DNA of 48,431 nucleotides, from the NCBI GenBank assembly GCA_947577025.1, contig CANPTO010000016.1, positions 1-48,431 on the forward strand. The letters are read 5' to 3'. Positions within the stretch are counted from its first letter, which is position 1. Each line of letters begins with the position of its first letter. Of this stretch, positions 8,441 through 15,938 are shown piece after piece. Source of the DNA: an uncultured Clostridiaceae bacterium (GTDB lineage Bacteria; Bacillota; Clostridia; TANB77; CAG-508). The notes beneath the pieces are model-generated. The model was not told the DNA's origin, did no database searches, and worked only from the letters and a program-made list of their open reading frames with translations. Both the position numbers and the translations under genes were made by a program.

Positions 8441-10930
8441 ATGTTTCAGAACATAGAGAAAAATTCTGATGAAAATCAAAATAATTATGAAAATGTAGAA
8501 TTTAGTAAAAGTAAAGAAATAAAGGCTACATTAAAAGAATGTTTCACAAAACAAAAAATTATGCTATATATAATATCTTTTATGGTATCAACAGTAGCAT
8601 TTGGCACAAATAAAGAATTAGCACCATTTGCAGTAGCAATGCTTGCTAGTATATTAAGCCAATCTATACCAATAGGAATTCCACTTATAATAATAGGAAT
8701 AGGAAATAGTATATCATTTGGAATAAATAGCACTTTAAGTTACATATTAATATCTCTAATATTACTATTTAGTATATTAGTAAAACCTCCAAAATATGAT
8801 GAAAATAATAATGAAAGAAGAAAGCTAGGAATACGAGTATTTATTTCATGTTTAATAGTAAAGCTAGCAGGTCTAATATTCAAAGAATTCATGGTATATG
8901 ACTTACTATTAGGGGTAATGTATAGTATATGTGTATTCATATTTTATAAAATATTTGTAAATGCAATACCAGTAATAAACAAATTTGGATATGGCAAAGT
9001 ATATGGTGTAGAAGAAGTAATGGGGACAAGCTTAATGCTTGCCATTGCAGTATCTTGCATAGGAAACTTCACAATATTTGGTTATTCACTAAAAAATATA
9101 CTATGTATATTAATAGTATTAGTAATGGGATGGAAAAATGGAATATTAGTAGGAGCTACAGCAGGTATTACAGTAGGAACAGTACTTGGAATAATAGGGG
9201 CAGGAGAGGTAAGCATGGTAGCCTCATATGCACTATCAGGTATGGTAGCAGGAATATTTAGCAGGTTTGGGAAAATAGGGGTAATAGTAGGATTTATAGC
9301 AGGAAACATAGCACTAACATATGCCTCAAATGGAAACACTGCACAAATAATAAACCTTCAAGAAATATTAATAGCAGCATTAGGATTACTTGCAGTGCCA
9401 AAAAGAATGAAAATAAACATAGGCGAAATGTATAATGAAGTAAAACTTTTGCCAGAAGTAACAGGAAAGAGCCTAGAAGAAAATAAAGAAACAATATATA
9501 AATTAGAAGCAATGTCAGAAACAATATCTGAAATAGCAAAAAGCTATAAAGAAGCGGCAGCAACAATATTAGATGAAGAAGAACTAAAAGAGCAAGAACA
9601 AGAAAGCTTTGAAATATTTGAAAGAGAAATACAAAATAATATAGAAGGGCTAGAAGAAAATATATTATTTGATATTTTATATTTACCAGAAGACAATATA
9701 TTAGAAGACATATTTAATACAATACTAGAAAAAGAAATGATAGTAGAAAAAGACCTAATAGAAATACTTGCAAATCACAATAACTATATAATAGTAAATG
9801 ATGAAACAAAAGAAGATATATCAAAAATAGTAAAAGTAATAAATTATTCATATAAAGTAAACAAACTAAACTTCATATGGAAGAAAAAATTAGACGAAAA
9901 CAAAAAAGCAGTATCAAACCAATTAGAAGAAGTATCAAAAGCAATAGGAAATTTAGCACAAAACATAGAAAAAACCGAAGATGACGAATACAATCAAATA
10001 AAAGAACAAATAACAAAACAATTAAGAGAAATGCAAATAGAAGTAAAAACAATAACTATAGATAAAGAGCAAACAGGAAGATTAAAAATAAAGTTATACA
10101 CAAATAAATGCCAAGATGTGGAAAAGCCAGCATGTAATATAAAGAAAATGACAAAAATAATATCAAAAGAAATAAAACAAAATATGATATTACAAAATCA
10201 AGAATGTGGAATAAGGCAAAAAACAGATAGTTGTATATATACATATATATCAGAAGATAAGCAACAAATAGAAATAGGAATAGCAAAAGCAAGTAAAGAA
10301 GGTTCAATAGTTTCAGGAGACACAAGCTTGCAAACAAAGCTAGGAGATGGAAAATATTTATTAGCAGTAAGTGATGGAAAAGGCTCAGGCAAAATAGCAA
10401 AAAAAAGCAGTAGTATGGCAATAGCAATGTTAAATAAATTATTATCATCAGGTTTTGACAAAGATAATTCGCTAAGGCTAATAAACTCAACATTATCTAG
10501 CATAAATGAAGAAGACATGTATGCAACATTAGACATAGCAATATTAGACTTATATGGGCAAAACCTAGAATTCATAAAAAACGGAGCTTGTCCAACATAT
10601 GTAAAAAATAAAAAGAATGTACAAATATTAAAATCATTATCGCTACCAACAGGAATAATAAACGATATAGACTTAATAGTATATGACAAAGATTTAAAAG
10701 ATGGAGATATAATAGTAATGTGTAGTGATGGAATATTAGAGTCATCAACAGAATATACAAACAAAGAACTATGGCTAAAATTTTTACTAGAAGAAATAGA
10801 AACAACCGACAGTCAAAAAATAGCAGACATAATTTTGCAAGAAGCAATAGACAACAACTATGGAATACCAAAAGACGATATGACAGTAATAGTAGCAAAA
10901 ATACAAAACAAAAATACAATAAATATGTAA
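8441..10930 (+). CDS. spoIIE: Stage II sporulation protein E, PP2C-type phosphatase
   Basis: 829 residues from the ATG at 8441, chosen over the GTG at 8432 because GAGGTGG (8430-8436) then sits at ribosome-binding distance. SpoIIE dephosphorylates the anti-anti-sigma factor SpoIIAA to activate sigma-F in the forespore and acts at the polar septum. About ten hydrophobic helices fill residues 30-330, a charged central region follows, and the C-terminal PP2C domain (about 590-829) keeps the metal-binding motifs: SDGKGSGK near residue 646, CSDGILES near 762 and DDMTVIV near 812. Length matches the family (about 820-830). The stop is followed at once by a half MITE (10932). No in-frame CGG occurs. 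Confidence 0.95.
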   Translation: MFQNIEKNSDENQNNYENVEFSKSKEIKATLKECFTKQKIMLYIISFMVSTVAFGTNKELAPFAVAMLASILSQSIPIGIPLIIIGIGNSISFGINSTLSYILISLILLFSILVKPPKYDENNNERRKLGIRVFISCLIVKLAGLIFKEFMVYDLLLGVMYSICVFIFYKIFVNAIPVINKFGYGKVYGVEEVMGTSLMLAIAVSCIGNFTIFGYSLKNILCILIVLVMGWKNGILVGATAGITVGTVLGIIGAGEVSMVASYALSGMVAGIFSRFGKIGVIVGFIAGNIALTYASNGNTAQIINLQEILIAALGLLAVPKRMKINIGEMYNEVKLLPEVTGKSLEENKETIYKLEAMSETISEIAKSYKEAAATILDEEELKEQEQESFEIFEREIQNNIEGLEENILFDILYLPEDNILEDIFNTILEKEMIVEKDLIEILANHNNYIIVNDETKEDISKIVKVINYSYKVNKLNFIWKKKLDENKKAVSNQLEEVSKAIGNLAQNIEKTEDDEYNQIKEQITKQLREMQIEVKTITIDKEQTGRLKIKLYTNKCQDVEKPACNIKKMTKIISKEIKQNMILQNQECGIRQKTDSCIYTYISEDKQQIEIGIAKASKEGSIVSGDTSLQTKLGDGKYLLAVSDGKGSGKIAKKSSSMAIAMLNKLLSSGFDKDNSLRLINSTLSSINEEDMYATLDIAILDLYGQNLEFIKNGACPTYVKNKKNVQILKSLSLPTGIINDIDLIVYDKDLKDGDIIVMCSDGILESSTEYTNKELWLKFLLEEIETTDSQKIADIILQEAIDNNYGIPKDDMTVIVAKIQNKNTINM

Positions 10931-10931
10931 A

Positions 10932-10993
10932 GCTACAGTTCACAGCCTGTTTGCTATACACTAGCGCGAAGGGGTTAATATATTTTATTCTTG
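10932..10993 (+). mobile_element. Half copy of the 8004-8188 MITE
   Basis: 62 bases match the left half of the element at 8004-8065 with two differences, starting at the terminal repeat (GCTACAGTTCACAG). The right half is absent. It begins one base after the spoIIE stop codon. Confidence 0.85.
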
Positions 10994-11054
10994 TTTTTTA
11001 CCATAATCTGTGATATATTATAAATGCAAAAAGGCATATTAAGGAGAGGATTTT

Positions 11055-12569
11055 ATGAGCAGAGGTAAAAGGTATGATGATGAGCCAAAACTAAATATAA
11101 AAAAAGTAATAGCAGTAATAATAGCAATATTAGTAGTAATAATGTTTGTAATAGGCATTAAAGAGCTACTAAAACCACGAGAATTAGTAAAAGAAAAAAC
11201 ATTTATAACAGCATATTATACAATATATGAAAATGGAAAATGGGGAGTAATAGACACAAAGCAAAATACAATAATAGAGCCTACATATGATGAAATGATA
11301 ATAATACCAGATAACTCAAAACCAATATTCATATGTACTATAAACACAAATTATGAACAAGGAACATATGAAACTAAAGTACTAAACGAAAACAAAAAAG
11401 AATTATATACAAACTATGATAAAGTAGAAGCATTATATAATAATGATAAACAAAACAACTTATGGTATGAAACAGGAATGTTAAAAGTACAAAAAGATGG
11501 AAAATACGGAGTAATTGACTTAGAAGGAAAAGAACTAGCAAACCCTATATATGATGAAATAAAAGTATTGCCAAATACAAAAAATGTAGTAGTAACAGTA
11601 AAAGAAGGAAAACAAGGAATAGTAAATAACATAGGAGCAGTAAGTGTACCAAATGAATACAAAGAAATAGTAGGGGCATTAAACGAAAAATATGAAAATG
11701 GTTTCATAGTAAAAGCAGAAAACGACAAATACGGAATAGTAAGTGCAAATGGAAGTATAATATTACAAACAAAATATGACGAAATAAAAAATGTATATGG
11801 AAACAATATGTATGTAGTAAAAGAAGAAGGAAAACTAAAAATAGTAGACGAAGAAAAAAGCTATTTAGAAAATCAATTTGATGATATAAAACAAATAAAT
11901 GTAAATAATGTAGTAGCCAAGAAAAATGGAAAATATGGAATAGTAACAACTCTAGGAGAAACAAAAGTAGACTACATATATGATGATATAAATTATATAT
12001 ATAAAGAAAACTATATAGCAAAAAAAGGCGAAAAATATGGAATAATAAATATAGAAGGACAAGAAAAATTACCATTTAACTATACAAATATAAAATATGA
12101 AGAACAAGGCAACTTTATAATAGCACAAAAGGAAAACATGCAAGCTGAATTATTAGACAATCAAATAAATAAAAAAGCAGAAGGAATAGTATCAGAAGTA
12201 AATACACAAAAAAATTATATAAAAATAAGAGAAGGCGAAAAATATAAATACTATAACTTTAAACTAGAAGAAAAGCAAAACACAGAAATATTAACATCAA
12301 ATACAATTTATTTAAGTAAAAAAGATGGAAAATATGGTTATGTAGATAATAAAGGAATAGTTGTAGTAGACTATATATATGATGATGCAACAGAACAAAA
12401 CAAATATGGATATGCTGCAGTGAAAAAAGACGGAAAATGGGGTTCAATAGACCAAAAAGGAGAAATAATAGTAGAGCCAAAATACACATTAGAAAATAAT
12501 ATAGTAATAGACTTTATAGGTACATATTATTTAGCAGAAGATATAAATGCAAACTATTATACGAAATAG
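11055..12569 (+). CDS. Membrane-anchored WG-repeat protein
   Basis: 504 residues. A short basic N-terminus is followed by one transmembrane helix (about residues 16-36) and then about nine WG-type repeats of 45-60 residues, each with a core such as NGKWGVID, DGKYGVID or DGKWGSID and a following YDEI/YDDI. WG repeats (PF14903) form beta-rich domains often found outside the membrane; no enzymatic role is established and I assign none. The ATG at 11055 has AAGGAGAGG upstream. It follows spoIIE across a half MITE, so it may be in the same transcript or use a TATTAT-type promoter around 11016. Confidence 0.75.
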   Translation: MSRGKRYDDEPKLNIKKVIAVIIAILVVIMFVIGIKELLKPRELVKEKTFITAYYTIYENGKWGVIDTKQNTIIEPTYDEMIIIPDNSKPIFICTINTNYEQGTYETKVLNENKKELYTNYDKVEALYNNDKQNNLWYETGMLKVQKDGKYGVIDLEGKELANPIYDEIKVLPNTKNVVVTVKEGKQGIVNNIGAVSVPNEYKEIVGALNEKYENGFIVKAENDKYGIVSANGSIILQTKYDEIKNVYGNNMYVVKEEGKLKIVDEEKSYLENQFDDIKQINVNNVVAKKNGKYGIVTTLGETKVDYIYDDINYIYKENYIAKKGEKYGIINIEGQEKLPFNYTNIKYEEQGNFIIAQKENMQAELLDNQINKKAEGIVSEVNTQKNYIKIREGEKYKYYNFKLEEKQNTEILTSNTIYLSKKDGKYGYVDNKGIVVVDYIYDDATEQNKYGYAAVKKDGKWGSIDQKGEIIVEPKYTLENNIVIDFIGTYYLAEDINANYYTK

Positions 12570-12575
12570 CTTAAA

Positions 12576-12645
12576 TGAATAATGAATAATGAATAGTGAA
12601 TAATTAAATATGTAGGGGCACGGAGCACTGTGCCCTATGCTTTAT
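12576..12645. repeat. REP-like intergenic repeat (GAATAAT run plus GGGGCAC hairpin)
   Basis: Short direct repeats of GAATAAT/GAATAGT (12578-12604) precede a hairpin in which GGGGCAC pairs with GTGCCC (about 12615-12635). The TGTAGGGGCAC core recurs at 15621. Such repeats are common between genes in many bacteria. Confidence 0.55.
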
Positions 12646-12662
12646 ATAAAGGAGATAAAAAC

Positions 12663-13040
12663 ATGAAAATTACTTGTGGAACAGACATAATAGAAGTAGA
12701 AAGAATAAAAAAAGCAATAGAAAAAAACAAAGAAAAATTTTTAAATGAAATATACACAAAAAAAGAAATACAATACTGTGAAGCAAAAAAGGTAAAAAAA
12801 TATGAACACTATGCAGCAAGATTTGCAGCAAAAGAGGCAATATTTAAAGCAATATCAAATACTCTAAAAAATAAATATGACTTAACATGGAAAGACGCAG
12901 AAATACTAAATAATGAAGAAGGAAGACCATACGTAATACTAAACAAAGAAAAAATAAAAAAAGACATACAAATAGAAATTAGCCTATCACACATAAAAGA
13001 ATATGCAATAGCAAACAGTATAGCAAAATGGGAAAATTAG
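12663..13040 (+). CDS. acpS: Holo-[acyl-carrier-protein] synthase
   Basis: 125 residues from the ATG at 12663, preceded by AAAGGAGA; the longer frame from 12630 adds 11 residues without a binding site and was rejected. AcpS moves 4-phosphopantetheine from coenzyme A to a serine of acyl carrier protein, activating fatty-acid synthesis. The family signature is clear: GTDIIEVERI with Asp8 and RFAAKEAIFKA with Glu58, the two magnesium ligands. The length is typical (about 120-126). It lies between the WG-repeat gene and tatD; the three may be co-transcribed. Confidence 0.95.
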   Translation: MKITCGTDIIEVERIKKAIEKNKEKFLNEIYTKKEIQYCEAKKVKKYEHYAARFAAKEAIFKAISNTLKNKYDLTWKDAEILNNEEGRPYVILNKEKIKKDIQIEISLSHIKEYAIANSIAKWEN

Positions 13041-13131
13041 TAACTACTGAAAAAATATATAATAAAATAGAAAGGAAAAAATCAATTAAATACACTAAAA
13101 AACATATATAATTGATTATACAGGTAAAAAA
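13041..13131 (+). promoter_or_regulatory. acpS-tatD spacer with a 9-bp stem
   Basis: AATCAATTA (13080-13088) pairs perfectly with TAATTGATT (13109-13117). The tatD start at 13132 follows within 15 bases and has only a weak binding site (AGGT), so the stem could limit or guide initiation. Confidence 0.3.
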
Positions 13132-13917
13132 ATGGAGTTTTTTGATTCACACTCACACTATAACGATGAAAAATTTAAAGAAGATAGAGAAAAAATAATA
13201 CAAGAAACATATGAAAGTGGAGTTACCAAATTCATATGTGCAGGATATGACATAAAAACATCTAAAATAAGTTTAGAAATAGCCGAAAAATATGAATACA
13301 TATATTCAATATGTGGAATATCACCAAATGATGTTCCCGAAAACGAAAACCAAATAGATGAAAACATAAAACAAATAGAAGAAATAATAAAAAGTGATAA
13401 AAATAATAAAATAGTTGCAATTGGAGAAATAGGTTTAGACTATTATTGGAACAAAGAAAATAAAGAAATTCAAAAACAAACATTTATAAATCAAATAAAA
13501 TTAGCAAATGCATATAATGTACCAATAGTAATTCACACAAGAGAGGCAGTAGAAGACACAATAAAAATTTTAAAAGAAAATGGAGTGAATAATAAAGGAG
13601 TATTTCATTGTTGCCCACTAAATAAAGAACTCATAAAACAAGCACTAAAACTAGGTTTTTATATATCATTTGCAGGACCAATAACGTTTAAAAACTCAAA
13701 AAATGCAGAAGAAATAGTAAAAATGGTACCACTAGAAAAAATACTTATAGAAACCGATAGCCCATACTTAGCACCAGAGCCAAAAAGAGGAACAAGAAAT
13801 GATTCAAGAAACGTAAAATATATAGCAGAAAAAATAGCAAACTTTAAAAATATACAACTAGAACAAGTAGCAAATGCAACATATGAAAATGCAAAACAAA
13901 TATTTAAAATAAAATAA
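13132..13917 (+). CDS. tatD: TatD-family metal-dependent DNase
   Basis: 261 residues. TatD proteins are cytoplasmic, metal-dependent TIM-barrel exonucleases linked to DNA repair and RNA turnover. All expected ligands are present: His7 and His9 (DSHSHYN), Glu99 (GEIGLDYYW), His135 (VIHTREA), His159 (FHCC) and Asp209 (ETDSPYLAPE); the family signature KRGTRNDSRNV follows. In Bacillus subtilis the orthologue yabD sits directly before yabE, as here. The ATG at 13132 gives the classical N-terminus but has a weak ribosome binding site. Confidence 0.93.
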   Translation: MEFFDSHSHYNDEKFKEDREKIIQETYESGVTKFICAGYDIKTSKISLEIAEKYEYIYSICGISPNDVPENENQIDENIKQIEEIIKSDKNNKIVAIGEIGLDYYWNKENKEIQKQTFINQIKLANAYNVPIVIHTREAVEDTIKILKENGVNNKGVFHCCPLNKELIKQALKLGFYISFAGPITFKNSKNAEEIVKMVPLEKILIETDSPYLAPEPKRGTRNDSRNVKYIAEKIANFKNIQLEQVANATYENAKQIFKIK

Positions 13918-14106
13918 AAAATTCATTTTTTTAGTACAAGCTGCATATAATATAAAGAAGGCTTAAGTACAAGTAGTTAAGCAAATAGTATTATGTATAT
14001 CGAACTGTAATGCTTGCGGCGCAACGGTTTTTAAAGCACCACCTAAATTTGACAAGCCTACATATAAATGGTATAATTTAGCTGTTACATAAAAGGAGGT
14101 AAGTTT
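13918..14106 (+). promoter_or_regulatory. tatD-yabE spacer: palindrome and consensus promoter
   Basis: A 22-base palindrome-like hairpin lies at 13961-13982 (GCTTAA and TAC arms pairing with GTA and TTAAGC). A consensus promoter, TTGACA (14049-14054), 17 bases, TATAAT (14072-14077), drives the next gene. The G+C-rich stretch at about 14008-14030 (TTGCGGCGCAA) is unlike the rest and unexplained. Confidence 0.7.
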
Positions 14107-15096
14107 ATGAACAAAAGTGATAAAGGAGCTGTATCCCTGAGAAAAATATTAATAATAAGTTTAATACTTATATTTATAACAGGTATAGGAGTTACGGCCA
14201 CAAATGCTAAACTTACAAATATAAAAATAATACTTTCAAGTAACTATGAAATGACAGTACTAACATCAAAAACAAAAGTATCAGAAATCTTAAAAGAAAA
14301 TCATATAACAGTTTTAGAAGATGAAATAGTCATTCCGGGAATAGAAGAAGAAATTTCAGATAATAAAACAATAAAAATAACAAAAATATATAATGAGGAA
14401 CAAGAAGTAGCACAGCAAGAAGAAACAATAACAACAGAGCAAATACTAGAAAGTTATAATAGTGTAAAAGAAAAAATAGTAACAGAACAAGTAGTTATAC
14501 CATATGAAACAATTACAAAAGAAGCAACAGAAGAAGGAACAAAGCAAAATAAAATAATTCAAAATGGTATAAATGGCTTAAAAGAAGTAACATATAAAAT
14601 AAGAGAGCAAAATGAAGTAGAAATACAAAGAATAGAGTTATCATCAAAAATAGTAAAAGAGCCAGTAAATAAAATAGTAGAAGTAAAAACAATACAAGTA
14701 ACATCAAGGTCAGGGGAAAGAGTACCAAGAAACAACCCAGCAACAACAGCCTCAACAAAACTTGCAAAATCAGTACAAGGAATAACACCAGTAGTAAAAA
14801 ACTTTAATACATCAGCATACTGCTCATGTTCAAAATGTTGTGGAAAATCAACAGGAATAACAGCCTCAGGAGCAAAAGCAACATCATGGTATACAATAGC
14901 AGCAGGAAAAGGGTACAAACTAGGAACAGTAATATATATACCAGCATTTAGCAACAAACCAAACGGAGGTTGGTTTGTAGTACAAGACAGAGGAGGAGCA
15001 ATATCAAACAGTAAAATAGATGTATATATGGGTTCACACAGCGAAGCACTACAATTTGGAAGAAAAACACTAGAATGTTATGTATATGAATTTTAA
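14107..15096 (+). CDS. YabE-like protein with G5 and 3D domains
   Basis: 329 residues. An N-terminal membrane anchor (about residues 13-32) is followed by a ubiquitin-like DUF348-type segment (about 35-95), a G5-like domain (about 115-200) and a C-terminal 3D domain (about 225-329). 3D domains share the fold of lytic transglycosylases such as MltA, so a cell-wall role, in vegetative growth or spore resuscitation, is likely. The core reads FNTSAYCSCSKCCGKSTGIT, then QDRGGA and KIDVYM. Only two of the three namesake aspartates are present: where IAVDP is usual, this protein has IAAGK. It has its own consensus promoter (14049-14077) and AAAAGGAGG binding site. The tatD-yabE order matches Bacillus. 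Confidence 0.85.
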   Translation: MNKSDKGAVSLRKILIISLILIFITGIGVTATNAKLTNIKIILSSNYEMTVLTSKTKVSEILKENHITVLEDEIVIPGIEEEISDNKTIKITKIYNEEQEVAQQEETITTEQILESYNSVKEKIVTEQVVIPYETITKEATEEGTKQNKIIQNGINGLKEVTYKIREQNEVEIQRIELSSKIVKEPVNKIVEVKTIQVTSRSGERVPRNNPATTASTKLAKSVQGITPVVKNFNTSAYCSCSKCCGKSTGITASGAKATSWYTIAAGKGYKLGTVIYIPAFSNKPNGGWFVVQDRGGAISNSKIDVYMGSHSEALQFGRKTLECYVYEF

Positions 15097-15118
15097 AATA
15101 TAAAAATGGATAAAAAGC

Positions 15119-15147
15119 TTGAATTATGTTAAATAGTGTGTTATAAT
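15119..15147 (+). promoter_or_regulatory. Promoter of the 74-residue membrane protein gene
   Basis: TTGAAT at 15119-15124 and TATAAT at 15142-15147 with a 17-base spacer. Predicted start near 15154. Confidence 0.75.
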
Positions 15148-15198
15148 ATAGTTATACAAAAAATATTAAATGCGGCAAAAAGCCAGGAGGAAAAAAGA

Positions 15199-15423
15199 AT
15201 GAACAAAGATCAAAAACAGTTTGCGCAAAAAAGGGCAGTTGGATTGTTAATTTATGCAGTATGTTCATTAGGAACAGCAAATATTTTGAAAAAGCGGATA
15301 AAAAATCAGCCTAATCAAAATATTGCAGTAATACTGGCAGGAGCTTTTTGGCAGGTAGCTTACGAGCTGTATAAAAACAGTTTTTGCAGCGATTCGGAGC
15401 TGGAGGAATTAGCACAAAAGTAA
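15199..15423 (+). CDS. Small membrane protein of unknown function
   Basis: 74 residues from the ATG at 15199, which follows the strong site AGGAGG (15185-15190); the frame opens earlier (15136) but that start lies between the promoter hexamers. Two hydrophobic segments (VGLLIYAVCSLGTANIL and NIAVILAGAFWQVAYELY) are joined by the basic loop KKRIKNQPNQ; the tail is acidic. No family recognised. Codon use is less A-rich than in neighbours (GCGGCA, GAGCTG). One codon, at 15295-15297, is an in-frame CGG, and a C-skip there would stop translation at once, so CGG must be read as a sense codon if this gene is real. Own promoter and strong terminator. Confidence 0.55.
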   Translation: MNKDQKQFAQKRAVGLLIYAVCSLGTANILKKRIKNQPNQNIAVILAGAFWQVAYELYKNSFCSDSELEELAQK

Positions 15424-15430
15424 AAAATGC

Positions 15431-15476
15431 AAGCCCACACCCTAGAAGTAAATAATTCTAGGGTGGCTTGTTTTTT
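15431..15476 (+). terminator. Strong rho-independent terminator
   Basis: AAGCC...ACCCTAGAA (15431-15447) pairs with TTCTAGGGTGGCTT (15456-15469) and is followed by TTTTTT. Confidence 0.9.
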
Positions 15477-15531
15477 ATATTCTTAGGAAAGTCATCCGCG
15501 ATAGCGGTGAGTTTCCTTAGAAGATAATTAT

Positions 15532-15590
15532 GGCGGAATTTAGAATTTGTAGCATTTTTAATGCGTACAAATTCTTATTTCCGGTTTTTT
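15532..15590. terminator. Long hairpin with T tail
   Basis: A stem of more than 15 base pairs with the top GCATTTTTAATGC, followed directly by CCGG and six T. It can act as a terminator downstream of the 74-residue gene. Confidence 0.6.
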
Positions 15591-15848
15591 ATAGTATAGG
15601 AAAAATCAAATTTTACGTTGTAGGGGCACCGTTTGTGGGAATACATCATTGGCAAGGACACCACTGTGCCCTTTTGTGCTAAATAAGAATATATACTAAA
15701 AACGAAATCTAGTAACATTTTAAGCCAGTAATCCGTAGCATAAAACGACAAAACAAAGCAAAATGTAACACAAAAATAACAAAAAGTTAATATAGTAAAA
15801 TAAATGAGTAAAACATAATATCCCTAGTAGAATGAAGTAAGATAAAAG

Positions 15849-15880
15849 TAAAGTAGAAAATAAGCTACTTTATTTTTTTT
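15849..15880 (+). terminator. Hairpin with T tract upstream of the giant gene
   Basis: TAAAGTAG (15849-15856) pairs with CTACTTTA (15865-15872), followed by eight T. It stands only about 60 bases before the ATG at 15939, so it could be a leader attenuator rather than a terminator of an upstream unit. Confidence 0.55.
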
Positions 15881-15938
15881 ATAAAAATTTGTAAAATAAA
15901 AATATAATAATATATTTAAGCAAATAGGAGATTTAAAT

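Larger units (their letters stand above)
15477..15938. other. Gene-free 460-base interval rich in hairpins and repeats
   Basis: In order: an imperfect stem at 15482-15520 (CTTAGGAAA with TTTCCTTAG, inner TCCGC/GCGGT); a long hairpin at 15532-15590 (AGAATTTGTA 15542-15551 with TACAAATTCT 15566-15575, inner GCATT/AATGC) ending in TTTTTT; the 20-base repeat GTATAGGAAAAATCAAATTT (15594-15613), also at 31933; a REP-like GGGGCAC/GTGCCC unit (15621-15672); and a terminator-like stem TAAAGTAG/CTACTTTA (15849-15872) before a T run. No ORF with coding character was seen. No clear promoter for the giant gene was found. Confidence 0.6.

Noticed and set aside
10771..11013. 80-codon plus-strand ORF overlapping the end of spoIIE
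   Set aside because: Out of frame with spoIIE, Asn/Arg-rich shadow, runs into the half MITE.
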